A stretch of 64,000 bases of DNA from Bradyrhizobium genosp. L (GCF_015624485.1 NZ_CP061378.1:1860001-1924000), one strand, 5' to 3'. Shown: positions 27,959 to 37,232, counted from the stretch's first letter. A program made the numbers and translations. Notes: generated by a model from the sequence alone, not told the origin.

Positions 27959-28711
27959 ATGATTCGGGACAAGTCCAAGAACGCCTCCAAGAGCGAGAAA
28001 ACGCCGACTGAGCTGGCCAAGCCTGCGAAGCGCATCGTGGTGCGGCCGAGCTTTCGGCGCGAGCGCGTGCTGATCAAGCGCGGGGTCTGGCCGATCGCCG
28101 GCTGCGACGAGGCCGGGCGTGGGCCGCTGGCCGGGCCGGTGGTCGCGGCCGCCGTGGTGCTCGATCCTGCCCGGATCCCAAAAGGCATCGACGATTCCAA
28201 GCGGCTGACCGCCGAACGCCGCGAGGAATTGTTCGAGGAGATCTGCGCCACCGCAGCGTTCTCGGTCGCGGTCGCCTCGCCGGCGCGAATCGATCGCGAC
28301 AACATCCTCCGCGCCTCGCTGTGGGCGCTGGCGCGTGCGGTGCATGCGCTGCCCGAGATGCCGAAGCACGTCTTCGTCGACGGCCGCGACAAGCTCGCCA
28401 CGCCCTGCGATTGCGAGGCGGTGATCGGCGGCGACGGCCTTGTGGTGTCGATCGCGGCCGCCTCGATCATCGCGAAAGTGACGCGCGACCGCCTGATGTG
28501 CGCCCTGGCACTGGATTGCCCCGGCTACGGTTTCGAGCAGCACAAGGGCTACGCCGTCCCCGAGCATCTCGAGGCACTGGACCGCCTCGGCCCCAGCACC
28601 CACCACCGCAGCTTCTTCGCCCCCGTCGTCGCCGCGCGGCTGAAGCATTTTCCGGTGCTGGCCGTGCCCGACCTGTTCACGGCGGATGTGGAAAGCGAAG
28701 CGGCGGCGTAG
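27959..28711 (+). CDS. rnhB: Ribonuclease HII
   Basis: 250 residues. The catalytic signature [20 protein letters not shown] lies near residue 46, with the partner Asp in [10 protein letters not shown] and [16 protein letters not shown] following. The N-terminal ~40 residues are basic and longer than in Escherichia coli, common in alphaproteobacteria. Removes ribonucleotides from DNA-RNA junctions. Starts at ATG 27959; a GATTC (GANTC) site overlaps the start region. Next downstream is a family D repeat. Confidence 0.95.
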   Translation: MIRDKSKNASKSEKTPTELAKPAKRIVVRPSFRRERVLIKRGVWPIAGCDEAGRGPLAGPVVAAAVVLDPARIPKGIDDSKRLTAERREELFEEICATAAFSVAVASPARIDRDNILRASLWALARAVHALPEMPKHVFVDGRDKLATPCDCEAVIGGDGLVVSIAAASIIAKVTRDRLMCALALDCPGYGFEQHKGYAVPEHLEALDRLGPSTHHRSFFAPVVAARLKHFPVLAVPDLFTADVESEAAA

Positions 28712-28742
28712 GTTCGGGTACGGCCGAGCCCCTTGCTCCCCT

Positions 28743-28806
28743 GTCATCGCCCGGCCTGTGCGCAATTGCGCACATTGGCCGGGCGACCCAGTATTCCAGA
28801 GACAGC
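28743..28806. repeat. Intergenic element, family D copy 1 (rearranged)
   Basis: Begins GTCATCGCCCGGCCTGTGCG with the palindrome TGCGCAATTGCGCA, then GGGCGACCCAGTATTCCAGA. In the other copies GACCCAGTACGCC continues for ~60 bases to CTCTGGAATACTGG; here the sequence jumps to the reverse complement of that end (TATTCCAGAGAC), which suggests an internal deletion or inversion. Confidence 0.7.
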
Positions 28807-28990
28807 CGTTCTCGAGCCGCGCCGTCGCAGCGTACTGAACGCCCTACCTGCGCGGGGGGACGACAGCTGTGTTTGGTTTTGCCGCGTGGGCGCATCGTAC
28901 ACCGTTGCCTCCACCGCCGCCGCCCGTTATCAACGCGCAAAGACCAGTCTGCGCCGCTGACACCGGTGGTTGGGGCATTTCAGGCGTTTC

Positions 28991-30496
28991 ATGCGGTTTA
29001 CCTCCCTGGTTGTCGAACTGATCCGCGCCCGGCCGCGGCTGGTGGTCTGGATCGTGGTGCTGGCGCAGGGGGCGATCTGGCTGCTGCTGCCGCTCATCGT
29101 CTACGGCAGCCCGCCCGGCGATCTCGCCACCGTGCTGGCGTTCGGCCGGGAATACCTGGTCGGCACCGATATGGGGCCGCCGCTGTCGTTCTGGCTCGCC
29201 GACATCGCCTTCCGCGCCGCCGGCAACCACATGTTCGGCGTCTATCTGCTGGCGCAGGCCTGCGAGGTCGCGACCTTCGTCGTCTTCTATCAGCTGGCGC
29301 GCGCCATCGTCGGCGGTCCGCAGGGCGTGCTCGCGGTGCTGCTGTCGATGACGGTGGTGGTGTTCTCCTCGCCGAGCGTCGAGTTCGGCCCGCTGATCCT
29401 GGCGCGCCCGCTCTGGGCGCTGCTGCTGCTGCACTCCTGGCAGTTGATCGGGCAGAACCGGCGCAGCGCCTGGTTCGCCTGGTCGATCGATTGCGGCCTG
29501 CTGCTGCTGACCACGCCGGCGGCGATCGGCATGATCCTGCTGGTCGCGGGCTTCGCGCTCGCCACCGCGCGCGGCCGCCGCATGCTGACCTCGATCGATG
29601 CGCTCTACGCGCTGATCGTCGTGGTCGTGCTGGCGCTGCCTTATCTGGTCTGGCTGGTCCGTGCCGATGCGATCGCGCTGCCGCCGTTGCCGGCGATCGC
29701 CGATCTCGGCGCCCGCACCATGCGCTGGGGCGTGGTGCTCGGCGGGCTGATCGTGGCGACGGCCGCCATCGTGGTGCTGGCGATCGCAAATTCGCGCTGG
29801 TTTGCCCGCGGCGCCGACGATGCGCCGATCATCTATCGTCCATCGATCAGTCCGCTGGCGCAGCAGTTCGTCTATGTCTTCGCGTTCGCGCCGGCGATCG
29901 CCGGCAGCTTCGTCTCCGGCCTGTTCAATCTCGACCGCTCGTTCGGCGGCGCCGGCGTGGCGCTCTTGATGTCGGGGCTCGCGGTCGTGGTCGCGACCGG
30001 CGATTTGATCGCGCTGCGGCGGCAGCGCTTCCTGCGCTCGGTGTGGGCGTTTGCGATCGCAGCTCCGGCCGCGCTGGCGCTCGCGATCGCGCTGTTCCTG
30101 CCCTGGGTCGGCACCACGGAGGTGCCGACCTCGCTGCCGGCGGCCGCGATCGGCCGCTTCTTCGACGACAGTTTCGAGCGCCGCACCAACCTGCGCCTGC
30201 GCGCGGTGGCCGGCGATCCCGAGATCGCCAGCCTGATCGCGCTGGACCGGCGCCGGCCGCATCTCTTGCTCGACGCCGCACCACAGCGGACGCCGTGGCT
30301 GTCGCCGGCAAAATTCAACGAGACCGGCGGCGTCGTGGTCTGGCGCGCTCAGGACACCGCCGGCACGCCGCCGCCCGAGCTCGCGCAGCGCTTCCCCGGC
30401 CTGGTGCCGGAAGTGCCGCGCGCATTCGACCGGCTGGTCAACGGCAGGCAGCCGGTGTTGCGGATCGGCTGGGCCATCGTGCGGCCGAAGGGATGA
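28991..30496 (+). CDS. Polytopic membrane protein, glycosyltransferase family 39-like
   Basis: 501 residues from ATG 28991 (a TTG 7 codons earlier is open). Many hydrophobic segments: WIVVLAQGAIWLLLPLIVYG, VLAVLLSMTVVVFSSP, LLLLTTPAAIGMILLVAGFA, LIVVVVLALPYLVWLV, GLIVATAAIVVLAIANSRW and others. The first lumenal loop (EYLVGTDMGPPLSFWLADIA) resembles the D/E-containing loop of PMT/ArnT-type glycosyltransferases that use lipid-linked sugars. The C-terminal ~110 residues are soluble. Acceptor unknown. It stands alone between family D and F repeats. Confidence 0.75.
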   Translation: MRFTSLVVELIRARPRLVVWIVVLAQGAIWLLLPLIVYGSPPGDLATVLAFGREYLVGTDMGPPLSFWLADIAFRAAGNHMFGVYLLAQACEVATFVVFYQLARAIVGGPQGVLAVLLSMTVVVFSSPSVEFGPLILARPLWALLLLHSWQLIGQNRRSAWFAWSIDCGLLLLTTPAAIGMILLVAGFALATARGRRMLTSIDALYALIVVVVLALPYLVWLVRADAIALPPLPAIADLGARTMRWGVVLGGLIVATAAIVVLAIANSRWFARGADDAPIIYRPSISPLAQQFVYVFAFAPAIAGSFVSGLFNLDRSFGGAGVALLMSGLAVVVATGDLIALRRQRFLRSVWAFAIAAPAALALAIALFLPWVGTTEVPTSLPAAAIGRFFDDSFERRTNLRLRAVAGDPEIASLIALDRRRPHLLLDAAPQRTPWLSPAKFNETGGVVVWRAQDTAGTPPPELAQRFPGLVPEVPRAFDRLVNGRQPVLRIGWAIVRPKG

Positions 30497-30509
30497 AATC
30501 TTGTAGGCG

Positions 30510-30596
30510 CGTAGGATGGGTAGAGCGTAGCGAAACCCATCATTTCAACGCGCGGCACGAAGGTGATGGGTTTCGCTACGCTCTACCCATCCTACG
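30510..30596. repeat. Palindromic intergenic element, family F
   Basis: Perfect 33-base inverted repeat: 30510-30542 beginning CGTAGGATGGGTAGAGCGTA and 30564-30596, with a 21-base spacer. Only copy seen in this window. Its right arm supplies the TAG stop codon of the uracil-DNA glycosylase gene (30592-30594). Confidence 0.9.
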
Positions 30597-31437
30597 AAGA
30601 TGCTGGCGTATTCGCCGCCTGCAACGCCTTCGCGATCGCGCGCAAATCCAGCCACGACATCTTCTTGTAGGACGGCGAGCGCAGCAGATAGGCCGGGTGG
30701 AAGGTGGCGATGGCGCGGATCGTGCGGGTGCCGGTGTCGTAGTCCTGCCACTTGCCGCGCGTGCGCATGATGCCTTCGCGGGTCGACAGCAGCGCCTGCG
30801 TCGAGGGATTGCCGAGCGTCACCAGCACGTCGGGATTCACCAGCTCGATCTGGCGCTGGATGAAGGGCAGGCAGATCTGCGTCTCCTGCGGCGTCGGCGT
30901 GCGGTTGCCGGGCGGGCGCCACGGGATCACGTTGGCGATGTACACCTTGTTGCGATCGAGCCCGATCGCCGCGATCATGCGGTCGAGCAGTTTGCCGGAG
31001 CGGCCGACGAAGGGCAGGCCTTCGATGTCCTCATCGCGGCCGGGCGCCTCGCCGACGAACATCACGCGCGCTTGCGGATTGCCGTCGGCGAACACCAGCT
31101 TGGTCGCGGTGTGCTTCAGCGCGCAGCCGTCGAACGTCTCCATCAATCCGCGCAGCGCTTCAAGCGTCGGCGCGGTGCGCGCGGCTTCGCGCGCGGACGC
31201 GATCGCGGCATCCGGCGCCGCCGTGATTTCGCTGCGCGGAACTGATGGCATCGGTACCGGCGCGGGCCGCAGCGGATTGAGCGCGACAGGGGGCCGCGGC
31301 GCGGCGGGCGCGGGAACCGCGTCCGGCTCCGCCAGGCGGTTGATCGGTTCATCGCCAAGCGCGCAATCGACCCCGGCCTCGAGGTAAAAGGCCAGCAATT
31401 GCTTCAGCGTAGGGGCGGGTTCGGGCGTCAGGGCCAT
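30592..31437 (-). CDS. Uracil-DNA glycosylase, family 4-like, incomplete cluster cysteines
   Basis: 281 residues. A Pro- and Ala-rich N-terminal ~110 residues precede the catalytic domain: [45 protein letters not shown] and the C-terminal [13 protein letters not shown] with the catalytic-loop His. In classical family 4 enzymes four Cys hold a 4Fe-4S cluster. Here [10 protein letters not shown] and TQICLPF keep one Cys each, but the expected first Cys is absent and the KCRPP Cys is Trp (PWRPP). The protein probably does not bind the usual cluster. Its stop codon lies in the family F repeat. Confidence 0.88.
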   Translation of the reverse strand: MALTPEPAPTLKQLLAFYLEAGVDCALGDEPINRLAEPDAVPAPAAPRPPVALNPLRPAPVPMPSVPRSEITAAPDAAIASAREAARTAPTLEALRGLMETFDGCALKHTATKLVFADGNPQARVMFVGEAPGRDEDIEGLPFVGRSGKLLDRMIAAIGLDRNKVYIANVIPWRPPGNRTPTPQETQICLPFIQRQIELVNPDVLVTLGNPSTQALLSTREGIMRTRGKWQDYDTGTRTIRAIATFHPAYLLRSPSYKKMSWLDLRAIAKALQAANTPASS

Positions 31438-31574
31438 GGCGCCCCAGATTTAGGACAGAATGGGCGCGGGCGAAACGGCCGGAAGCGCAATTCCGTGGTT
31501 GTCCTTCCCTGAAAAATCGGAAACAACGACCTGAGAAAAGCTTAGAAGCGTTCTTGATGGGCTGAGACAAGATC

Positions 31575-33242
31575 ATGAGTGAAGACCAGAACGTCGATTT
31601 GCCCCCGCGCGAATCCATGGAATTCGACGTCGTCATCGTCGGCGCCGGCCCCTCGGGCCTGTCGGCGGCGATCCGGCTCAAGCAGCTCAATCCCGAGCTG
31701 TCGATCGTCGTGGTGGAGAAGGGCTCCGAGGTTGGCGCGCATATCCTGTCGGGCGCGGTGATCGATCCCGCCGGCCTCGACAAGCTGGTGCCTGACTGGC
31801 GCGAGGATGCCGACTGTCCGCTGAAGACCCAGGTCAAGACCGACCGCTTCTACTGGGCGACGTCGCAAGGCTGGTTCCGCATCCCGAACTTCATCATGCC
31901 GCCGTTGATGAACAACCATCACTGCTACATCGGCTCGCTCGGTAATATCTGCCGCTGGCTGGCGCCGAAGGCCGAGGCGCTCGGCGTCGAGATCTATCCG
32001 GGTTTTGCGGCCGCCGAAGTGCTCTATGACGACAAGGGCGCGGTGCGCGGCATCGCCACCGGCGACATGGGCATCGCCAAGGATGGTTCGCACAAGGATT
32101 CCTACACCCGCGGCATGGAGCTGCTCGGCAAGTACACGCTGTTCGCCGAGGGCGCGCGGGGCTCGCTGTCGAAGCAACTGATCGCGCAATTCAAGCTCGA
32201 CGCCAACAGCGAGCCGCCGAAGTTCGGCATCGGCTTGAAGGAAGTCTGGCAGATCGATCCGGCCAAGCACAAGAAGGGCCGGGTGCAGCATACGCTCGGA
32301 TGGCCGCTGAACGACAAGACCGGCGGCGGCTCGTTCCTCTATCACTACGACGACAACCGCGTCGCGGTCGGCTTCGTCGTGCACCTGAACTACAACGACC
32401 CCTATCTGTCGCCGTTCGACGAATTCCAGCGCATCAAGACACATCCCGACATCCGCGAGCTGTTCGAGGGCGGCAAGCGGCTCGCCTATGGCGCGCGCGC
32501 CATCACCGAAGGCGGCTACCAGTCGGTGCCGCGGCTGTCGTTCCCTGGCGGCGCGCTGATCGGCTGCGCCGCGGGCTTCGTCAACGTGCCGCGCATCAAG
32601 GGCGTCCACAATGCGATGGGCTCCGGCATGCTCGCCGCCGAGCATGTCGCAGCCGCGCTCGGCGCCGGGCGCGCCAATGACGAGCTGGTCGAGTACGAAA
32701 ATGCCTGGCGCTCGTCGGCGATCGGCAAGGACCTGTTCAAGGTCCGCAATGCCAAGCCGCTGCTGTCGAAGTTCGGCAATCTGCTCGGCACGGTGCTCTC
32801 CGGCTTCGACATGTGGTGCAACACGCTCGGCTTCTCGCTGTTCGGCACCCAGTCGCACGCCAAGCCCGACCGCAAGACGCTCGATCCGTCCAAGCAGCAT
32901 CAGCCGATCACCTACCCGAAGCCGGACGGCAAGATCTCGTTCGACAAGCTGTCGTCGGTGTTCCTGTCCAACACCAACCATGAGGAGGACCAGCCGGTCC
33001 ATCTCAAGGTCGCCGACATCAATTTGCAGAAGACCTCCGAGCACGACGTGTTCGCCGGTCCCTCCAACCGCTATTGCCCGGCCGGCGTCTATGAATGGGT
33101 CGAGGAGGGCGCGAGCCCGCGCTACCAGATCAACGCCCAGAACTGCGTCCATTGCAAAACCTGCGACGTGAAGGACCCCAACGGCAACATCACCTGGGTT
33201 CCCCCGGAAGGCGGCGGCGGCCCGAATTACGAGGCGATGTGA
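31575..33242 (+). CDS. etfD: Electron transfer flavoprotein-ubiquinone oxidoreductase
   Basis: 555 residues. Passes electrons from ETF (fatty acid and amino acid oxidation) to ubiquinone at the inner membrane. The FAD motif VVIVGAGPSGLSAAIRLKQ starts near residue 18. The C-terminal ferredoxin-like domain has CPAGVYEWVE and NCVHCKTCDVKDPNGNITWV, giving the four cluster cysteines, and ends WVPPEGGGGPNYEAM. Length and order match the family. ETF alpha and beta genes are not in the window. Starts at ATG 31575. Confidence 0.97.
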   Translation: MSEDQNVDLPPRESMEFDVVIVGAGPSGLSAAIRLKQLNPELSIVVVEKGSEVGAHILSGAVIDPAGLDKLVPDWREDADCPLKTQVKTDRFYWATSQGWFRIPNFIMPPLMNNHHCYIGSLGNICRWLAPKAEALGVEIYPGFAAAEVLYDDKGAVRGIATGDMGIAKDGSHKDSYTRGMELLGKYTLFAEGARGSLSKQLIAQFKLDANSEPPKFGIGLKEVWQIDPAKHKKGRVQHTLGWPLNDKTGGGSFLYHYDDNRVAVGFVVHLNYNDPYLSPFDEFQRIKTHPDIRELFEGGKRLAYGARAITEGGYQSVPRLSFPGGALIGCAAGFVNVPRIKGVHNAMGSGMLAAEHVAAALGAGRANDELVEYENAWRSSAIGKDLFKVRNAKPLLSKFGNLLGTVLSGFDMWCNTLGFSLFGTQSHAKPDRKTLDPSKQHQPITYPKPDGKISFDKLSSVFLSNTNHEEDQPVHLKVADINLQKTSEHDVFAGPSNRYCPAGVYEWVEEGASPRYQINAQNCVHCKTCDVKDPNGNITWVPPEGGGGPNYEAM

Positions 33243-33265
33243 TCGCACGCACGTTTGCGTGAGGC

Positions 33266-33284
33266 GCCGCGGCGTTTCCGCGGC
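33266..33284 (+). terminator. Possible terminator after the ETF-QO gene
   Basis: Perfect 7-base GC stem GCCGCGG / CCGCGGC with loop CGTTT, 24 bases after the stop, followed by the weak tract ACCCTTCTGTTT. Confidence 0.55.
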
Positions 33285-33580
33285 ACCCTTCTGTTTCCCA
33301 ACGCGATTGTGCGGATGGCGGCCACGATACCGCCACAGTAGAAGCGTCTTGCGGGGGCAGGCTGGCTGGATCGGCGGGCCCAAGAGCCTACCTACAAGAG
33401 CCCTACCTAAGGGCCTAATCTGCCAATTGATTCGTCATGCCTATCCTTGCGGTTGAACGCCAAAAGCGGCATTGTCGGCGGCTGTGATGCCGCCGCTTGG
33501 GTTCGCATTTTGAAGCTGATCGCAAGCAGGATCTCGTCCGAAGATCTTGGCCAACAAATCCCTGGAGCAAGGCGACCGTG
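33285..33580. other. Gene-free stretch before the TPR gene
   Basis: About 295 bases. It contains a near-perfect tandem duplication (CAAGAGCCTACCTA at 33381-33394 and CAAGAGCCCTACCTA at 33395-33409) and presumably the TPR gene promoter. I see no RNA gene or ORF worth calling. Confidence 0.5.
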
Positions 33581-35371
33581 ATGCTGTCCACCCGTTTCAA
33601 CCGCCTGACGATTGCTGTTGTCGCCGCTGCCGCGCTCGCCATGCCGGCGCAGTTGCTGGCGCAAACGCCCGAGCATCCCGCCGACAATGCGGCGCAATTC
33701 CCGACCAAGAACGACCTGAAGGCGCTGACCACGGCCGGCAGCTATCTGGCGGCCCGCCACGCCAGCGTCGAGCGCGATGCGACCTCGGCCGCGGCGTTCT
33801 ACCGCTCCGCGCTGCGCACCGACCCGAAGAACTCGGAGCTGCTCGACCGCGCCTTCATCTCCTCGCTCGCCGACGGCGACATCGACGAGGCGGTCAGGCT
33901 CGCCGAGCGCATCCTGACCCAGGACAAGTCCAACCGCGTCGCGCGCCTCGTCATCGGCGTGCGCGACCTCAAGGCCAAGAAATACGGACCCGCGCAGTCC
34001 AACATCAACCAGTCGATCCGCGGCCCGATCACCGACCTGGTGGCGACGCTGCTGTCGGCCTGGGCGGCCTATGGCGCCGGCGATGCCAAGGGCGCGGTCG
34101 CCAGCATCGACAAGCTGACCGGGCCGGAATGGTACCCGATCTTCAAGGACCTCCACGCCGGCATGATCCTCGAACTGTCCGGCAAGGAGAAGGACGCCGG
34201 CGCCCGCCTCGAGCGGACCTTCAAGCTCGACGACACGGCGCTGCGCACGGTCGACGAATATGCGCGCTGGACCTCGCGCAACAAGGATGCCGCGGCCGCG
34301 ACCGCGATGTACGAGGCGTTCGACAAGAAGCTGCCGCGCCATCCGCTGATCCTCGATGGCATCAAGGAGACCAAGGCCGGCAAGAAGCTGCCGCCGCTGG
34401 TCGATTCACCGCAGGCCGGCGCGGCCGAGGCGCTCTACGGCATCGGCGCGATGATCACCCGGCGCGGCGGCGAGGACCTCGCGCTGGTCTATTTGCAGCT
34501 TGCGCTCTATCTGCAGCCCAACCATCCGATGGCGCTGCTCTCGCTCGCCGATCTCTACGAATCGGTGAAGAAGCCGCAGATGGCGATCAAGATCTATGAG
34601 CGGATGCCGGCGTCGTCGCCGCTGAAGCGCAACGCGCAGATCCAGCTCGCGACCAATCTCGACGCCGCCGACCGCGGCGACGAGGCGATCAAGATCCTGA
34701 AGGAGGTCACCGCCGACCAGCCAAAGGACATCGAGGCGATCATGGCGCTCGGCAATGTCGAGCGCGGCCGCAAGAAGTTCGCCGACTGCGCCACCACCTA
34801 TTCGCAGGCGATCGACGCGCTGCCGGCCGCCGGCGGCGACAAGAACGCCTGGGTCACGTACTACTATCGCGGCATCTGCGAGGAGCGCTCCAAGCAGTGG
34901 ACCAAGGCTGAGGCCGATATGCGCAAGGCGCTCGAGCTGCAGCCCGAGCAGCCGCACGTGCTGAACTATCTCGGCTATTCCTGGATCGACCAGGGCACCA
35001 ACCTCGATGAAGGCATGAAGATGATCAAGCGGGCCGTCGATCAGCGGCCCGACGACGGCTACATCGTGGATTCGCTCGGCTGGGCCTATTACCGCATCGG
35101 CAATTACGACGAGGCGGTGAAGAACCTCGAGCGCGCGATCGATCTGAAGCCGGAAGATCCGACCATCAACGACCATCTCGGCGACGCCTATTGGCGCGTC
35201 GGCCGCACCCTGGAAGCCAAGTTCCAGTGGGCCCATGCGCGCGACCTCAAGCCCGAGCCGGAAGAGCTGCCGAAGATCGAGGCCAAGATCCAGAACGGCC
35301 TTCCCGAAGACAACTCACCCGCCGCCGCCTCCGCCGACAAGAAGAAGGACGACGACGGCAAGGGCGGCTAG
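33581..35371 (+). CDS. Exported tetratricopeptide-repeat protein
   Basis: 596 residues from ATG 33581 (a preceding GTG is possible). The N-terminus LTIAVVAAAALAMPAQLLAQ is a signal peptide with an AQA-type cleavage site. The body is built of TPR units; the clearest are near the C-terminus (LNYLGYSWIDQGTNLDEGMK, DSLGWAYYRIGNYDEAVKNL, NDHLGDAYWRVGRTLEAKFQ). A Lys- and Asp-rich tail ends the protein. TPR proteins scaffold protein complexes; in alphaproteobacteria such proteins are often periplasmic or envelope-linked. It precedes ispE but is separated by a family C repeat. Confidence 0.88.
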   Translation: MLSTRFNRLTIAVVAAAALAMPAQLLAQTPEHPADNAAQFPTKNDLKALTTAGSYLAARHASVERDATSAAAFYRSALRTDPKNSELLDRAFISSLADGDIDEAVRLAERILTQDKSNRVARLVIGVRDLKAKKYGPAQSNINQSIRGPITDLVATLLSAWAAYGAGDAKGAVASIDKLTGPEWYPIFKDLHAGMILELSGKEKDAGARLERTFKLDDTALRTVDEYARWTSRNKDAAAATAMYEAFDKKLPRHPLILDGIKETKAGKKLPPLVDSPQAGAAEALYGIGAMITRRGGEDLALVYLQLALYLQPNHPMALLSLADLYESVKKPQMAIKIYERMPASSPLKRNAQIQLATNLDAADRGDEAIKILKEVTADQPKDIEAIMALGNVERGRKKFADCATTYSQAIDALPAAGGDKNAWVTYYYRGICEERSKQWTKAEADMRKALELQPEQPHVLNYLGYSWIDQGTNLDEGMKMIKRAVDQRPDDGYIVDSLGWAYYRIGNYDEAVKNLERAIDLKPEDPTINDHLGDAYWRVGRTLEAKFQWAHARDLKPEPEELPKIEAKIQNGLPEDNSPAAASADKKKDDDGKGG

Positions 35372-35400
35372 GAGGCGAAGCTAAGGTTTAGAATGAGATC

Positions 35401-35486
35401 GTCATGCCCGGGCTTGTCCCGGGCATCCACGTCTTGGCCTCCAGGTGGAGGAAGACGTGGATGGCCGGGACAAGCCCGGCCATGAC
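35401..35486. repeat. Palindromic intergenic element, family C copy 2
   Basis: GTCATGCCCGGGCTTGTCCC, then CATCCACGTCTT and an inverted arm ending GGCCATGAC. The mismatch pattern is the mirror of copy 1 (GCCCGGG on the left here, on the right there). Lies 29 bases after the TPR stop. Confidence 0.85.
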
Positions 35487-35606
35487 GGTGGGGATGGCGC
35501 CGACGGCGTGTCCGACCCCGGAATTTCTGCCCAAACAAAGGGATAGGATCGTGGTGCGATTTCCTGTAATCGCATCACGAGCTTTGTTTTTGAGGGATTT
35601 TCCGCC

Positions 35607-36494
35607 GTGCCGGCGCTTGTTGAAGAAGGACGTGCCAAGGTCAACCTGACGCTGAGAGTGGTCGGGCGGCGCGTCGATGGATTTCATGATCTCGAAAGCG
35701 TGGTCGCGTTCGCCGATTGCGCCGATCGGCTGACGCTCGAGCCGGACGAAGCGCTCGGTCTGACGATGGAAGGTCCGCTGGCGGACGCCTGCGGCGATAC
35801 CTCAGACAATCTGGTGCTCAAGGCGGCACGCCTGCTCGGCGAGCGCGTCGCCGATCTCAGGGTCGGCCACTTCACGCTTGAGAAGGTGCTCCCGGTCGCG
35901 GCCGGCGTCGGCGGCGGCTCGGCCGATGCCGCGGCTGCGCTGCGGCTGTTGGCACGACTCAATGAACTCGCGCTCGACGATTCCAGGATCATGGAAGTCG
36001 CGCTCAAGACCGGCGCCGACGTGCCGGTCTGCGTCGCCTCGCGCGCGGCCGACATGACCGGCGTCGGCGAGGGCTTGCTGCCGCTCGATCTGCCGAAGCT
36101 GCCCTGCGTGCTGGTCAATCCGCGCCGACCGGTCGCGACCAGGGATGTCTTCAATGCGCTCGGCCTGCGCAACGGCGAGCTCCTGATCGGCGCCACCGAT
36201 GTCATGATGCAGGGGCCGTCCTGGCCGGAGTCCGGCTGCGCCATCGACGAATGGATCGCGGCCCTGGGACGCGGCAGCAACGATCTCGAAGCTCCCGCCG
36301 CGCGGATCGAGCCCGTCATCAGCGACGTGCTCTCGGCGTTGCGCGCAGCCGGCAACGTCCGCCTCGTCCGCATGTCCGGCTCCGGCGCAACCTGCTTTGC
36401 GATCTTCGCCGATGACGCAGCCGCCCGGTCCGCGGGCGAAGCGCTGCGTGCCGCGCATCCCGGCTGGTGGGTGCATGCCGGCACGCTGAGCTGA
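35607..36494 (+). CDS. ispE: 4-diphosphocytidyl-2-C-methyl-D-erythritol kinase
   Basis: 295 residues. Phosphorylates CDP-methylerythritol in the MEP isoprenoid pathway. GHMP-kinase ATP motif PVAAGVGGGSADAAAALRLL near residue 94, N-terminal GRAKVNLTLRVVGRRVDGFH and the C-terminal motif RMSGSGATCFAIF are all present. Starts at GTG 35607. Other MEP genes are not in the window. A family B repeat follows within 12 bases of the stop. Confidence 0.95.
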   Translation: MPALVEEGRAKVNLTLRVVGRRVDGFHDLESVVAFADCADRLTLEPDEALGLTMEGPLADACGDTSDNLVLKAARLLGERVADLRVGHFTLEKVLPVAAGVGGGSADAAAALRLLARLNELALDDSRIMEVALKTGADVPVCVASRAADMTGVGEGLLPLDLPKLPCVLVNPRRPVATRDVFNALGLRNGELLIGATDVMMQGPSWPESGCAIDEWIAALGRGSNDLEAPAARIEPVISDVLSALRAAGNVRLVRMSGSGATCFAIFADDAAARSAGEALRAAHPGWWVHAGTLS

Positions 36495-36500
36495 GCTTTT

Positions 36501-36617
36501 CCCCTCGTCATTCCGGGGCGCGCCTCTTGGCGCGAGCCCGGAATCCATTTCTCCGCCATGACACGGTCCAATGGATTCCGGGCTCATCGCGTCGCGATGC
36601 CCCGGAATGACGAGGGG
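36501..36617. repeat. Palindromic intergenic element, family B copy 3
   Basis: Ends extended to 18 bases: CCCCTCGTCATTCCGGGG at 36501-36518 and its exact reverse complement at 36600-36617. The inner GCCCGGAATCCAT / ATGGATTCCGGGC pair is kept. Starts 7 bases after the ispE stop. Confidence 0.88.
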
Positions 36618-36659
36618 TGCGACAAAATAACCCGACGGGCAACTCAGCGAAACCTGTCA

Positions 36660-37050
36660 ATCCGTCTCGATAAAATTAATTCGTTTTATCAGAATGATGA
36701 TTTGTGTTATAGAGTTCTCGTCTCACCCGATCGAGGGGCGCTTCGCGGTCGTCATCAGCGCGGTGTGAGATGCAGTGGACGCCGAACGTGCCAGTGACGA
36801 CAGCACGCGAGGCGGACGGCGAAATCGTGCAGGCCTGACGTCCTAGTGGCAGATGTCCCTCGCAAGACGCGTAAGCGTCTTGTCGAGCGCAAAAGCCCAG
36901 TCTCGCCGGGGCGAGCACGTATAAGCCGTAACCCATCGCGCAGGGAAAGCCGGGTTGTTCCCGGTTACACCTGTGGTCCTACTCCCGTGCTTTTTGTTGC
37001 ACGGGACCCATGGGTGCAATCGGCACCCGGCTTTCCCTGCGCCCTCTGCA
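36660..37050. repeat. Structured multicopy-type intergenic element
   Basis: A gene-free, strongly folded stretch. It starts with an AT-rich island holding the inverted repeat GATAAAA / TTTTATC (36669-36690). A stem-loop CAAGACGC-GTAA-GCGTCTTG lies at 36863-36882. The main feature is an 18-base perfect inverted repeat GCGCAGGGAAAGCCGGGT (36938-36955) with its complement at 37025-37042; its loop holds CCGGG-TTGTT-CCCGG and an 8-base hairpin closing at 36983-37006. From memory, similar sequence recurs at many places in Bradyrhizobium-type genomes. It may be a structured RNA or a small mobile element; coding ORFs here look spurious. Confidence 0.6.
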
Positions 37051-37130
37051 AAACGGAGAGGGCGGAACGACAAGCAAAGCTCGGGCAAAACATGCCGCGA
37101 GGACGCGAAGCTGTATCCTCATCCACACCT

Positions 37131-37232
37131 GTCATCGCCCGATTTAATCGGGCGACCCAGTACGCCGCGGCCCATCGGCTCAAGCACGACTGCCTCTGGA
37201 ATACTGGATCACCCGCATGCGCGGGTGACGAC
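37131..37232. repeat. Intergenic element, family D copy 2
   Basis: GTCATCGCCCGATTTAATCG GGCGACCCAGTACGCCGCGG, then CTCTGGAATACTGGATCACC and CGCATGCGCGGGTGACGAC. Ends pair as ACCCGCATGCGCGGGT-type palindromes. The 59028 copy shares nearly all of this. It follows the structured element directly, and both have an ATCCTCATC block just before GTCATCGCCC. Confidence 0.8.

Noticed and set aside
28321..31245. A 974-residue plus-strand reading frame
   Set aside because: Shadow of rnhB, the GT39-like gene and the uracil-DNA glycosylase; Arg-rich composition without family signature.
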